DNA from: Ruegeria arenilitoris
Lineage (GTDB): Bacteria; Pseudomonadota; Alphaproteobacteria; Rhodobacterales; Rhodobacteraceae
Length of the DNA: 64,000 nucleotides
Assembly (NCBI RefSeq): GCF_013032855.1
Contig: NZ_WQDA01000003.1
Location: forward strand, 558,001 to 622,000
Reading direction: 5' to 3'
A program made the translations under genes and the position numbers. Below, piece by piece: positions 36,865 to 47,916 of this stretch. The notes under the pieces were generated by a model. The model was not told where the DNA came from. It saw only the letters and a list, made by a program, of their open reading frames with translations, and made no database searches. Numbering within the stretch: the stretch's first letter is position 1; every line of letters starts with the position of its first letter.

Positions 36865-36881
36865 CTGACGATAACCGTCAA
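36865..36881. promoter_or_regulatory. Rrf2-type palindrome TGA-N9-TCA
   Basis: On the minus strand TTGACGGTTATCGTCAG; inverted arms TGACG / CGTCA spaced by 5, fitting the TGA-N9-TCA pattern recognised by Rrf2-family iron regulators such as RirA. Six bases from the Irr-type box; a plausible site for the IscR encoded next to it. Confidence 0.5.
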
Positions 36882-36925
36882 GTATATCCCGGCGCCCGCG
36901 AGAAAAAGACAGGACAACCGCACAC

Positions 36926-37579
36926 ATGCCCGAGGTGATTTTTCCCGGACCTGAAGGCCGACTGGAAGGCCGTTACCACCCCCAAAAGGAAAAAGACGCA
37001 CCGATCGCCATCGTGCTGCACCCGCACCCCCAGTTCGGCGGGACCATGAACAACAAGGTCGTCTACAACCTGCACTACGCGTTCTACAACATGGGTTTTA
37101 CGGTCCTGCGCTTCAATTTCCGGGGCGTCGGCCGCAGCCAGGGCGAGTATGACCAGGGAGTCGGAGAACTCAGCGACGCGGCATCGGCGTTGGACTATCT
37201 GCAGTCGATGAACAACAACTCGAAACATTGCTGGGTTGCAGGCTTTTCGTTCGGAGCCTGGATCGGCATGCAGTTGCTGATGCGTCGCCCCGAGATCACC
37301 GGCTTCATCAGCGTGTCGCCGCCCGCGAACATGTATGATTTTTCGTTCCTTGCCCCCTGCCCCTCGTCCGGGCTGATCATCAACGGAACGGCTGACCGGG
37401 TGGCACCGCCGGCGGACACCACCGCACTGGTCGGAAAGCTGCACGAGCAGAAGGGTATCACCATCACCCATACCGAGGTTGAAGGAGCCGACCACTTCTT
37501 CCAGGGTGAGCACATGGATACGCTGATGACCAACGTGACCGACTACGTCAAACGCCGCCTGACCGAGAACACACGCTGA
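36926..37579 (+). CDS. Alpha/beta hydrolase
   Basis: Serine hydrolase-like protein of 217 residues. The oxyanion region IVLHPHPQFGGTMNNKV and nucleophile elbow GFSFGAW (GxSxG) are present, with the acid in NGTADRVAPP and the His in EGADHFFQGEH. This pattern fits the small cytoplasmic family often annotated as dienelactone hydrolase-like or KANL3/Tex30-like. Substrate unknown. Divergent from iscR and followed, after a 1-base overlap, by a small conserved gene. Confidence 0.82.
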   Translation: MPEVIFPGPEGRLEGRYHPQKEKDAPIAIVLHPHPQFGGTMNNKVVYNLHYAFYNMGFTVLRFNFRGVGRSQGEYDQGVGELSDAASALDYLQSMNNNSKHCWVAGFSFGAWIGMQLLMRRPEITGFISVSPPANMYDFSFLAPCPSSGLIINGTADRVAPPADTTALVGKLHEQKGITITHTEVEGADHFFQGEHMDTLMTNVTDYVKRRLTENTR

Positions 37580-37824
37580 TGTCCGACACCATCACCATTC
37601 TCGCGGCGAAACTGGCCGAGGATACGATGAAGGTCATGGACGAAACCGGCCAGGATCGGTTCTACGTCGAAGTCGGTGACGTGCTGGGCGCAGCCTCCCA
37701 ATCGCTTGAGGAGGCTTTCCTTACCGAAATCCGCGTCCGGTTGGCCGAGCGCAAGGCGCGGCAATTCCTGATCAAGAGGCTGTCGGATCACCGGTCCAAG
37801 GTGAAGGCGATCGAAAAGCAATAG
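37579..37824 (+). CDS. Small conserved protein
   Basis: Protein of 81 residues, acidic then basic, predicted helical (TITILAAKLAEDTMKVMDET; EIRVRLAERKARQFLIKRL). No membrane segment or known motif. Its start overlaps the hydrolase stop (TGATG), so the two are coupled. A perfect terminator follows. Confidence 0.7.
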   Translation: MSDTITILAAKLAEDTMKVMDETGQDRFYVEVGDVLGAASQSLEEAFLTEIRVRLAERKARQFLIKRLSDHRSKVKAIEKQ

Positions 37825-37830
37825 GCGCAA

Positions 37831-37856
37831 AAAAAGGAGCCCGCGGGCTCCTTTTT
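37831..37856. terminator. Perfect bidirectional terminator
   Basis: 13-bp arms AAAAAGGAGCCCG / CGGGCTCCTTTTT without spacer. T run on the plus strand and an even longer one (7 T) on the minus strand, so it probably also ends a minus-strand transcript. Confidence 0.85.
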
Positions 37857-37873
37857 CGTTTCATTCGTGGCGT

Positions 37874-38005
37874 TCAAACTGTTGTTGCGCTTGACCTATC
37901 AACCAATTTGGCTGCGTCAGTATCGACGGACCCCCCGTCAGCAAGCCACCCAATCGCCACGATAATTGCCGAAGCAAACACGACCGTTTTTGCAAATGTC
38001 GTCAT
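37874..38005 (-). CDS. Possible 43-residue membrane peptide
   Basis: Short frame: MTTFAKTVVFASAIIVAIGW, then a polar tail ending SATTV. One hydrophobic helix (residues 7-22) follows a Lys, as in small membrane proteins. It is followed 17 bases later by a terminator with a good minus-strand T run, which supports a transcript in this direction. The ribosome site is weak (ACGAG, about 10 bases upstream). No family recognised. Confidence 0.45.
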   Translation of the reverse strand: MTTFAKTVVFASAIIVAIGWLADGGSVDTDAAKLVDRSSATTV

Positions 38006-38189
38006 GAAACACACTCGTTAAAAAAGTAATCGAAAACGTGCAGTAGTTTACACACTTTCCGGCCTTGCCATAGTCGGGTTTACCTGACCCCAGGTGAACC
38101 AACGAAAGGGGCGGCTGCCTGAATTTCCTTGCGCCGTTTCTGAATTCTGTGCTCAACGTCCCAGCAGCTGCATCAAGGGTTCAAGAACC

Positions 38190-38525
38190 ATGCCCCACGC
38201 CTACCTGATCCTCCTTCTCGCCGTTATCGCCGAGACAATCGGAACGACCGCACTGCAGGCCAGCCAGCAATTCACCCGCTTCTGGCCCTCGGTTCTGGTG
38301 GTGGTGGGCTATGGCTTTGCCTTTTACCTGATGGCACTGACGCTGAAGGTAATGCCCGTCGGCATCGTTTACGCGATCTGGTCCGGGCTTGGCATCGCTC
38401 TGATTGCGCTGATCGGCTTTGTGGTTTTCGGCCAACGGCTGGACTGGCCGGCGGTTCTGGGCCTTGCGATGATTCTGGGCGGCATTCTGGTCATCCACCT
38501 CTTTTCGCAGACTGCGGGCCACTGA
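38190..38525 (+). CDS. Small multidrug resistance (SMR/EmrE-like) transporter
   Basis: Four-helix membrane protein of 111 residues from ATG 38190. The essential membrane Glu is residue 15 in AVIAETIGTTAL; YAIWSGLGIALIALIG is the conserved third helix region with the EmrE Trp. Family members are dimeric proton antiporters for cationic compounds, guanidinium or polyamines. It resembles the EmrE more than the SugE/Gdx branch, but substrate is not assured. The longer frame from 38094 lacks a signal and is rejected. Confidence 0.87.
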   Translation: MPHAYLILLLAVIAETIGTTALQASQQFTRFWPSVLVVVGYGFAFYLMALTLKVMPVGIVYAIWSGLGIALIALIGFVVFGQRLDWPAVLGLAMILGGILVIHLFSQTAGH

Positions 38526-38599
38526 TCGCGCGTTAGGGCTGGTAACTTGTGCCGCGCCGCGTTATGCGCGCGGCAACTTCCCGTTCAAAGGCTGACCTC

Positions 38600-40417
38600 A
38601 TGGACCTGCGCAACATCGCAATCATCGCTCACGTGGACCACGGTAAAACGACCCTGGTTGACGAGCTTCTGAAACAATCCGGTGCATTCCGGGAGAACCA
38701 GGCCGTGGCCGAGCGCGCCATGGACAGCAACGATCTCGAACGTGAACGCGGCATCACCATTCTGGCCAAGGCCACCAGTGTCGAGTGGAAAGGCACGCGC
38801 ATCAACATCGTTGACACCCCCGGCCACGCCGATTTCGGCGGCGAGGTCGAGCGCATCCTCAGCATGGTCGACGGTGTTGTGCTTCTGGTCGATGCCGCCG
38901 AAGGCCCGATGCCCCAGACGAAATTCGTGACATCGAAGGCGCTGGCACTGGGTCTGCGTCCAATCGTGGTGCTGAACAAGGTCGACAAGCCCGATGCCGA
39001 GCCCGACCGCGCGCTGGACGAATGCTTTGACCTGTTCGCCAACCTCGGCGCCGACGACGACCAGCTGGATTTCCCTGCCATGTACGCCTCGGGGCGGTCC
39101 GGCTGGGCCGATATGGAACTGGACGGCCCACGCAAGGACCTGTCCGCCCTGTTCGATCTAGTAGTCGACCACGTTCCCGCCCCCAAACAAGCTGAGCGCA
39201 AGGATGAACCCTTCCGCATGTTGGCGACCACTCTGGGCAGCGACCCGTTCATCGGTCGCATTCTGACCGGCCGTGTGGAAAGCGGTACGCTCAAAGCGGG
39301 TGACAGCCTCAAAGCGCTCAGCCGTGATGGCAAGCTGATCGAGAATTTCCGGGCTACCAAGATCCTGGCCTTCCGCGGCCTCAGCCAGCAACCGATCGAC
39401 GTCGCCGAAGCGGGCGACATCGTAACCATCGCAGGCATGAGCAAGGCCACCGTTGCGGATTCGCTGGTGGCGCCCCAGGTGGACGAGGCCCTGCCCGCCC
39501 AGCCGATCGACCCGCCGACCATCACCGTCACCTTCGGCATCAACGACTCGCCGCTGGCGGGGCGTGACGGCAAGAAGGTCCAGTCGCGCGTCATCCGCGA
39601 CCGCCTGATGAAAGAGGCCGAATCGAACGTGGCGATCCAGATCACCGACACCCCCGGCGGCGAAGCCTTCGAGGTTGCGGGCCGCGGTGAGTTGCAGATG
39701 GGCGTTCTGATCGAGAACATGCGTCGCGAAGGGTTCGAGCTCAGCATCTCGCGCCCGCAGGTTCTGTTCCGCGAGGAAGACGGCCAACGCCTGGAGCCCA
39801 TCGAGGAAGTCACCATCGACGTGGATGACGAATTCTCGGGCGCAGTCATCGAAAAGGTGACAGGCGCGCGCAAGGGCGAGCTGGTTGAGATGCGCCCCGC
39901 AGGAGTTGGCAAAACCCGCATCATTGCGCATGTCCCGTCGCGTGGCCTGATCGGCTATCACGGTGAATTCCTGACCGACACCCGCGGCACCGGCGTTCTG
40001 AACCGCGTGTTCCACGGCTGGGCACCGCACAAGGGCCCGATCCCCGGGCGGCGCGCCGGCGTTCTGATCTCGATGGAGAACGGCCAGGCCGTCGCATACG
40101 CGCTGTGGAACCTGGAAGAGCGTGGGCGGATGTTCGTCGGCCCCCAGACCGATGTGTATCAGGGCATGATCATCGGCGAACATTCGCGGGACAATGACCT
40201 TGAGGTGAACCCGCTGAAAGGCAAGAAACTGACCAACGTGCGGGCCAGCGGTTCTGACGATGCCGTTCGCCTGACACCGCATGTCCAGTTCTCGCTGGAG
40301 GAGGCCATTGCTTACATCGACGACGATGAGCTGGTCGAAGTAACTCCGAACGCGATCCGACTGCGAAAGCGGTTCCTTGACCCGCACGAACGCAAGCGTA
40401 TGGCCAAGTCAGCCTGA
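38600..40417 (+). CDS. typA: Ribosome-associated GTPase TypA/BipA
   Basis: Translational GTPase of 605 residues from ATG 38600 (AAGG upstream), the normal BipA length. G1 AHVDHGKTT, switch [14 protein letters not shown]3 [15 protein letters not shown]4 [10 protein letters not shown]. Elongation factor-like domains follow, then the BipA-specific C-terminal domain ([20 protein letters not shown]). It assists ribosome assembly and stress or cold adaptation. Terminator follows. Confidence 0.95.
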   Translation: MDLRNIAIIAHVDHGKTTLVDELLKQSGAFRENQAVAERAMDSNDLERERGITILAKATSVEWKGTRINIVDTPGHADFGGEVERILSMVDGVVLLVDAAEGPMPQTKFVTSKALALGLRPIVVLNKVDKPDAEPDRALDECFDLFANLGADDDQLDFPAMYASGRSGWADMELDGPRKDLSALFDLVVDHVPAPKQAERKDEPFRMLATTLGSDPFIGRILTGRVESGTLKAGDSLKALSRDGKLIENFRATKILAFRGLSQQPIDVAEAGDIVTIAGMSKATVADSLVAPQVDEALPAQPIDPPTITVTFGINDSPLAGRDGKKVQSRVIRDRLMKEAESNVAIQITDTPGGEAFEVAGRGELQMGVLIENMRREGFELSISRPQVLFREEDGQRLEPIEEVTIDVDDEFSGAVIEKVTGARKGELVEMRPAGVGKTRIIAHVPSRGLIGYHGEFLTDTRGTGVLNRVFHGWAPHKGPIPGRRAGVLISMENGQAVAYALWNLEERGRMFVGPQTDVYQGMIIGEHSRDNDLEVNPLKGKKLTNVRASGSDDAVRLTPHVQFSLEEAIAYIDDDELVEVTPNAIRLRKRFLDPHERKRMAKSA

Positions 40418-40501
40418 CCCCCGGTCCGTTCGATTTTGGACGGGTCGGAAACAATGGCGCGAATGTGACATTTTTGCGTCCATCTGAAACAGTGTTTTCT
40501 C

Positions 40502-40535
40502 AGGGAAGCCATGAATGGATCATGGCTTCCCTTTT
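40502..40535 (+). terminator. Terminator after typA
   Basis: 12-bp stem AGGGAAGCCATG (40502-40513) / CATGGCTTCCCT (40521-40532), 7-base loop, then TTT. Confidence 0.8.
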
Positions 40536-40692
40536 GTTTTGCCTGTAATTTCATCCATAAGATGAGTTAATTTCGTATTGCTATCGCGGTGTTGCCCTTG
40601 AAAATGCGACGTGATAGGGGTGTAATTGTGTTCAAAGTATGTCATCGCCAGGTTGTTCGGTGATGAGTTTAACGAGTTTAAGGAGGCGCGAT

Positions 40693-41727
40693 ATGCGCAT
40701 CAAATCCCGTCTACTGACAATAGTATTTGCTTCAGCTTCATTGCCGCTGATGTCCGGCGGGCCTGTTGTCGCCGCGGACAAATGTACGATCCAGACAGCC
40801 CGGCAGTCGGTTTCCACAGAAACCCTGTGTGCCTGTACGGTCGTGGATGCACGGATGCTGCGTTACATCCAGCGTCGTGCCGATTTTGAAGACATTCTTG
40901 CCCGCACTTTGCAGACCTGCCCGGCCTTCGCGGCCGTACTGACGGATTTCCCGACCGCGTCGATTGGTACGGTAGAACAAAGATCCGGCGACGGCCCTTC
41001 GGACCCGGGTGGTAGTTCTTCAGGCGGCAGCTCGAGCGGCGGCAGTTCCTCTGGCGGCGGCGGAGTTACTCCAACCGGTGGCGGTAGCTCCAGCGGTGGC
41101 AGTTCCAGTGGAGGCGGTTCCAGCGGTGGCAATCCTCCACCGCCGGCACCTCCGGGAGGCTCAGGCGGTAGCTCCAGCGGCGGTAGCTCCAGCGGTGGCA
41201 GCTCCAGTGGTGGCAGCTCCAGTGGTGGCAGCTCCAGCGGTGGCAGCTCCAGCGGTGGGTCCGGCGATGGTGGCAGTTCCAGCGGCGGTAGCTCCAGTGG
41301 CGGGTCCGGCGATGGTGGTGGCAGCTCAAGCGGCGGTAGCTCCAGCGGTGGGTCCGGTGATGGCGGCAGCTCAAGCGGCGGTAGCTCCAGCGGTGGGTCC
41401 GGTGATGGCGGCAGCTCAAGCGGCGGTAGCTCCAGCGGTGGGTCCGGTGATGGCGGCTCGGGCGGTGGCGACGGCGGTGACGGCGGCGGCTCGGGTGATG
41501 GCGGCTCGGGCGGTGGCGACGGCGGTGACGGCGGCGGCTCGGGTGATGGCGGCTCGGGCGGCGGCGACGGTGGCAGCTCAAGCGGCGGCAACGGTAACGG
41601 CGGTGGCAACGGTAACGGCGGCGGCAACGGTAACGGCGGCGGCGTCAACGGTAATAATGGCGGTGGAAATGGACCGGAAGGCGCAAGCCCTGGTCAGGGC
41701 AACAACGCCAACAATGACGAGGACTAA
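40693..41727 (+). CDS. Exported Ser/Gly-repeat protein
   Basis: Predicted secreted protein of 344 residues from ATG 40693, with a strong ribosome site AAGGAGG 7 bases upstream. Signal peptide ends near SGGPVVAADK. A short globular domain (about 29-100) has four Cys (31, 46, 48, 76), so perhaps two disulfides. From about residue 106 on it is low complexity: SSSGG repeats, then GDGGSGG blocks, then NGNGGG, ending EGASPGQGNNANNDED. Function unknown; a flexible surface or matrix protein is plausible. The antisense frame is a Pro/Leu shadow of the repeat. Confidence 0.75.
   Translation: MRIKSRLLTIVFASASLPLMSGGPVVAADKCTIQTARQSVSTETLCACTVVDARMLRYIQRRADFEDILARTLQTCPAFAAVLTDFPTASIGTVEQRSGDGPSDPGGSSSGGSSSGGSSSGGGGVTPTGGGSSSGGSSSGGGSSGGNPPPPAPPGGSGGSSSGGSSSGGSSSGGSSSGGSSSGGSSSGGSGDGGSSSGGSSSGGSGDGGGSSSGGSSSGGSGDGGSSSGGSSSGGSGDGGSSSGGSSSGGSGDGGSGGGDGGDGGGSGDGGSGGGDGGDGGGSGDGGSGGGDGGSSSGGNGNGGGNGNGGGNGNGGGVNGNNGGGNGPEGASPGQGNNANNDED
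41008..41660. repeat. Tandem coding repeats (SSSGG, GSGDGG, NGNGGG)
   Basis: Three successive repeat types in one gene: 15-base SSSGG units (about 41008-41460), two near-identical 48-base blocks encoding GSGDGGSGGGDGGDGG (about 41445-41560) and 18-base NGNGGG units (about 41590-41650). Near-identical DNA units suggest copy-number change by slippage or recombination. Confidence 0.85.
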
Positions 41728-41777
41728 CCGCCTTTGGTCGTGATGCCACGTTTCAGTGGCAATCTGGCATACAAATG

Positions 41778-41809
41778 AAAAAGGGCGATGAATTCATCGC
41801 CCTTTTTTT
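41778..41809. terminator. Bidirectional terminator
   Basis: AAAAAGGGCGATGAA / TTCATCGCCCTTTTT palindrome with T run, between two convergent genes. Confidence 0.85.
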
Positions 41810-41846
41810 GCTGGAGCCTTCAAGAAACTCAAATCGCTGTGGCTTC

Positions 41847-42470
41847 TTAGCTTCGCCCGTAAATCCCAACCCAACGCTGGGGCTGTTTCGGATCCTGCAT
41901 CCGCAGGAACAAATAGCGTGTGGCCGACCAGGGTTTGATCCGATTGGTCAGGTTGTCCAGCACGAGATCACCTTGATTGGAGCGGTAAACCAGAACCGCG
42001 TGAGGGCCGCGGCGGGTGTCCAAAACGGTCGCCAGCAAAAGCTTGTTGGGATCAATTCCAGCCTTGATCAGGTCACGCTTTTTCAGCAGCGCAAAATCCT
42101 CGCAATCACCGCCGCGCGATGTTGGCAGGGCCCAACGCTCCCGCGTCTTGTACTGCACTTGGTCCGTGACCTCACGCGTTGTCGCATTGACCTGGGCATT
42201 GATTTGCTTGACCAGTCGCAGTTCTTGATGGCTGGGCAGCGAAACCGACTTCTTGTTCGCACAAGCCCAAGCATACTGGCGGCACAAGGTCCGTGCGCCC
42301 GACGGCGGTGGCGAAGCCGAAAACCCCGAAATGAAAGCTGTCTCTGAAGCGCTGGCTTGTCCTGTCGCAAGAACGGCACCGCCGATCACTCCCAACACAC
42401 CCAGAGCCAATGTGGCCTTGCTGGCCGCGCGACTTGCCACTGTGTTGAGCCTGTCCAAAACCCGTTTCAT
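41847..42470 (-). CDS. Transglutaminase-like cysteine peptidase (BTLCP family)
   Basis: Exported protein of 207 residues from ATG 42470 (AGGGA 6 bases upstream). N-terminal signal/anchor TLALGVLGVIGGAVLATG. Catalytic Cys in RGGDCEDFALLKKRDL, His in GPHAVLVYRS and Asp in LVLDNLTNRI fit the bacterial transglutaminase-like cysteine proteinases (DUF920). A relative, LapG, cleaves a surface adhesin, but no LapD or adhesin gene is near. It faces the Ser/Gly-repeat gene; a protease-substrate relation would be speculation. Confidence 0.85.
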   Translation of the reverse strand: MKRVLDRLNTVASRAASKATLALGVLGVIGGAVLATGQASASETAFISGFSASPPPSGARTLCRQYAWACANKKSVSLPSHQELRLVKQINAQVNATTREVTDQVQYKTRERWALPTSRGGDCEDFALLKKRDLIKAGIDPNKLLLATVLDTRRGPHAVLVYRSNQGDLVLDNLTNRIKPWSATRYLFLRMQDPKQPQRWVGIYGRS

Positions 42471-42848
42471 GCCTGTCCCTCGATCCCATACGTTCGACTG
42501 ACTGCCGCTTCTGAGGACCATATTCTGCTTTTGGAAACTATCCGTTAACAGACTGGCTCTGGCAATCCTCGGTCAGGTTGTCGGCAAAAAACGGCGGAAA
42601 TTCGTAACTCAATATGACCTTTTCCGCGCAAGAAAATGGCGAAGCCTGACACAATTAGAGGTAGAACGTCATAGTTTCGCCGCCACAAAAAAGCTCAACC
42701 CATTGAAAGCATGATGGAAATTTTGTTGCGGGACGTGATCACCGGAACACTATCGGCCCAATTACAGGATCGGCGTCGCAACTTTGGCTGACGTTGCGTC
42801 ACCCAAAGCGGGTTCCGGAGCCAATCCAAGACCGGCTCCGGTTGATTC
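42471..42848. other. Gene-free stretch upstream of the BTLCP gene
   Basis: No gene, tRNA or strong hairpin was recognised. Part is AT-rich (42590-42730). At 42722-42733 is TTTGTTGCGGGA, the same 12 bases as in the repeats of the tRNA-Arg island 15 kb away; this may be chance or a scar. Confidence 0.45.
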
Positions 42849-43136
42849 TCACTCGGTCGTTTCGACGACCAGCAATTCGCGCTCGCTTGCGCCCCGGGCG
42901 TGGCTCAGGGCTTCTTGGTATTCAGCCGAGTTGTAACAGGCGACGGCGGCTTCAACCGACGGGAACTTCGCTACGACATTGCGGGGCCGCTCTTTGCCTT
43001 CCAGTTGGACGTAGCGCCCCGCACGGGCAATGAACGTGCCCCCGTGTTTGGAAATGGCCGGGCCGGCAAGCTCGGCGTATTTGCCATAAGCTTCGGCATC
43101 AGTAACCGTGACATGTGCTATCCAGAGTGCTGGCAT
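42849..43136 (-). CDS. DUF1330 protein
   Basis: Protein of 95 residues with the DUF1330 dimeric alpha/beta-barrel pattern: ALWIAHVTVTDAEAYGKYAEL near the N-terminus and FPSVEAAVACYNSAEYQEAL. Function unknown. It starts one base after the alaS stop, so it is likely read through from alaS. Confidence 0.85.
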   Translation of the reverse strand: MPALWIAHVTVTDAEAYGKYAELAGPAISKHGGTFIARAGRYVQLEGKERPRNVVAKFPSVEAAVACYNSAEYQEALSHARGASERELLVVETTE

Positions 43137-43137
43137 C

Positions 43138-45810
<2,673 letters not shown>

Positions 45811-45892
45811 TGGGCTCTCTCAGCGCGCATTCATGATCTATCGCGACGGTTTAGCCCCCTGCCCGCCGATAGTCCACAGGATTGCTGCAGTG

Positions 45893-45927
45893 CAAACGAA
45901 ACAAGGTGAACCCGAGGGCTCACCTTG
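45893..45927 (-). terminator. Terminator after recA
   Basis: Stem CAAGGTGA (45902-45909) / TCACCTTG (45920-45927) with an inner CCC/GGG; on the minus strand it is followed by TTTCGTTT. Confidence 0.65.
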
Positions 45928-45951
45928 CCAGTGTTCTCTCGGATTTTCCGA

Positions 45952-47016
45952 TCAGGCTTCGAGGATATCATCCTCGTCCGCCGCAGGCGGCATGTCGAAA
46001 TCCAGCCCATGCGCGGCACGGATCTTATCCTCGATTTCCAGCGCAACCCGACTGTTGTCCCGCAGGTATTGCTTGGCGTTTTCACGCCCCTGCCCGATCC
46101 GCTCATCCCCATAGCTGAACCACGAGCCGGACTTTTCGACCACTCCGGCTTTGACGCCAAGATCCAGCAGTTCGCCCATCTTGCTGATGCCCTCGCCATA
46201 CATGATGTCAAATTCCACCTGCTTGAACGGCGGGGCCACCTTGTTCTTGACCACCTTCACGCGGGTCTGGTTACCGACCACCTCATCGCGGTCTTTGATC
46301 GCGCCGATGCGGCGGATGTCCAGGCGGACCGAGCTGTAGAATTTCAGGGCGTTGCCCCCGGTCGTGGTTTCCGGGCTGCCGAACATCACGCCGATCTTCA
46401 TGCGGATCTGGTTGATGAAAATCACCATGCAGTTGCTGCGGGCGATCGAGCCGGTCAGTTTGCGCATCGCCTGGCTCATCAGCCGGGCCTGCACACCCAC
46501 ATTGCTGTCGCCCATGTCGCCTTCCAGCTCGGATTTCGGCGTCAGCGCCGCCACCGAGTCCACCACGACCATGTTGACCGCCCCGGAACGCACCAGCGTA
46601 TCGGTGATTTCCAGCGCCTGTTCACCCGTATCGGGCTGCGAGATCAGCAGTTCGTCCAGATCCACCCCCAGCTTGCGGGCGTATTGCGGGTCCAGCGCAT
46701 GTTCCGCATCGACGAATGCACAGACGCCGCCGCGTTTCTGCTGCTCTGCGATACAATGCAGGGTCAGGGTCGTCTTGCCCGAGCTTTCCGGGCCGTAAAT
46801 TTCGACAATCCGACCCATCGGAAGTCCGCCGATACCAAGGGCGATATCCAGCCCAAGTGACCCGGTCGAACTGGCTTCGATCTCCTGCCGGGCACCATCG
46901 CCCAGTTTCATGATCGAGCCCTTGCCGAACTGCCGCTCGATCTGCGCCAACGCGCTGTCCAGCGCCTTTTGCTTGTCGGGGTTTTTCTTGTCGTTCATTG
47001 TCAGAAGATCCGCCAT
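45952..47016 (-). CDS. recA: Recombinase RecA
   Basis: RecA of 354 residues from ATG 47016. Walker [11 protein letters not shown], Walker B region [21 protein letters not shown], loop L2 [25 protein letters not shown]. The acidic C-terminal tail [15 protein letters not shown] is present. The start gives the alphaproteobacterial leader [14 protein letters not shown] 46998 is an alternative. It mediates homologous recombination and LexA cleavage. An SOS box lies 56 bases upstream. Confidence 0.97.
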   Translation of the reverse strand: MADLLTMNDKKNPDKQKALDSALAQIERQFGKGSIMKLGDGARQEIEASSTGSLGLDIALGIGGLPMGRIVEIYGPESSGKTTLTLHCIAEQQKRGGVCAFVDAEHALDPQYARKLGVDLDELLISQPDTGEQALEITDTLVRSGAVNMVVVDSVAALTPKSELEGDMGDSNVGVQARLMSQAMRKLTGSIARSNCMVIFINQIRMKIGVMFGSPETTTGGNALKFYSSVRLDIRRIGAIKDRDEVVGNQTRVKVVKNKVAPPFKQVEFDIMYGEGISKMGELLDLGVKAGVVEKSGSWFSYGDERIGQGRENAKQYLRDNSRVALEIEDKIRAAHGLDFDMPPAADEDDILEA

Positions 47017-47071
47017 TGTCCTGTCGCCTTCCCTTTTGTCACACCCATCACCGGGCGGCAATCGCTGCTTT

Positions 47072-47086
47072 GTTCGCCTCTTGTTC
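47072..47086. promoter_or_regulatory. LexA (SOS) box upstream of recA
   Basis: GTTC-GCCTCTT-GTTC, exactly the alphaproteobacterial LexA pattern GTTC-N7-GTTC, 56 bases upstream of the recA ATG. Supports SOS induction of recA. Confidence 0.85.
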
Positions 47087-47322
47087 CTTATGAGATCAAA
47101 AAGAGAACATTTCAACAAAAACTTTCATTCCTTACTTTTCGATGAAGAGGTTAAAGAGTCGTTTACTCAGACCTCGAAACTTCTCAATCATGCCCAAGGC
47201 TCTGTCTTTGCAATGAAACTTTGCTTGCACAGGCTGGCGATTTTGTGCGGAAGCAATTGACCTCGGCCGCCGGGGCGGACAATCATGTGGCACGACAGCC
47301 TTCGGCGCAGGAAAGACATGAA
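47087..47322. other. Rest of the recA/sulfotransferase intergenic region
   Basis: Divergent promoter region, AT-rich at 47090-47200. It has an imperfect CtrA-like site (TTAA-N7-TTTA at 47151-47165). No small gene accepted; a frame from 47221 runs into the following gene but its early part lacks a ribosome site. Confidence 0.45.
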
Positions 47323-47916
47323 ATGCTGATCTTCTTCAAGGAACGCCTTGCGCTTCTGTCCCTGCCTAAAACCGGAAGCACCGCCTATCAGGTCGCATTG
47401 CGGGACCGGGCGGATATCGTGGTGTCGGGTCCACCGGATCTGAAACATGCGCCGGTGCGTCGCTACGACCGTTTCTTCCAGAACATTTTCCGCAAGATGT
47501 ACGACACGGAAATGGAAATCATGGCCGTCGTGCGCGAACCCGTCGATTGGCTGGGCAGCTGGTATCGGTACAGGACGCGCACCGAATTGACGGGCCACCC
47601 GCATTCGACCGACGGCATGTCTTTCGACAAGTTTGTCCAAGCTTATATGCAGTCGCCCCGTCCCGCGTTTGCCGATGTCGGCAGCCAAACTGAATTCTTC
47701 CGGACCCGCAGCAACGGCGCCGGTGCTTCGCATATCTTTCGCTACGAACACCAGGACGAGATTCTGGACTTCCTTCAAGATCGACTGAACGCCCGGATCG
47801 ATCTGACCCGCGAAAATGTATCGCCCAAGCGGGAACTGATACTGTCTGACCAGACCTTGGATACATTCCGCAAGGCTCATGCCGCCGAGTTTCGTCTGCA
47901 TCAGCAGGCGCGTTAG
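47323..47916 (+). CDS. Sulfotransferase-family-like protein
   Basis: Protein of 197 residues from ATG 47323. The PAPS 5'-phosphosulfate loop is LLSLPKTGSTAYQ (PKTGST at 15-20) and the 3'-phosphate motif is IMAVVREPVDWLGSWYRYR, both characteristic of the sulfotransferase fold. It is short for the family and common in Roseobacters, where substrates are unknown. Its stop overlaps the cckA stop by 3-4 bases on the other strand. Confidence 0.78.
   Translation: MLIFFKERLALLSLPKTGSTAYQVALRDRADIVVSGPPDLKHAPVRRYDRFFQNIFRKMYDTEMEIMAVVREPVDWLGSWYRYRTRTELTGHPHSTDGMSFDKFVQAYMQSPRPAFADVGSQTEFFRTRSNGAGASHIFRYEHQDEILDFLQDRLNARIDLTRENVSPKRELILSDQTLDTFRKAHAAEFRLHQQAR

Noticed and set aside
37938-38156. 72-codon frame on the minus strand
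   Set aside because: Overlaps the better 43-residue frame in another phase, with no hydrophobic or conserved pattern.
40671-40685. TTTAACGAGTTTAAG direct repeat before the Ser/Gly gene
   Set aside because: Half-site spacing is 5, not 7, so it is not a CtrA site; it overlaps the ribosome binding region.
40863-41648. Pro/Leu-rich frame (PLELPPLELP) antisense to the Ser/Gly gene
   Set aside because: Arises because the repeated GGC/AGC codons read backwards without stops; no ribosome site.
41008-41660. CRISPR-like repeat array
   Set aside because: Repeats are contiguous coding units of 15, 48 and 18 bases with no unique spacers.
47151-47165. CtrA-like site TTAA-N7-TTTA near recA
   Set aside because: One half-site mismatched in an AT-rich stretch; close to chance expectation.
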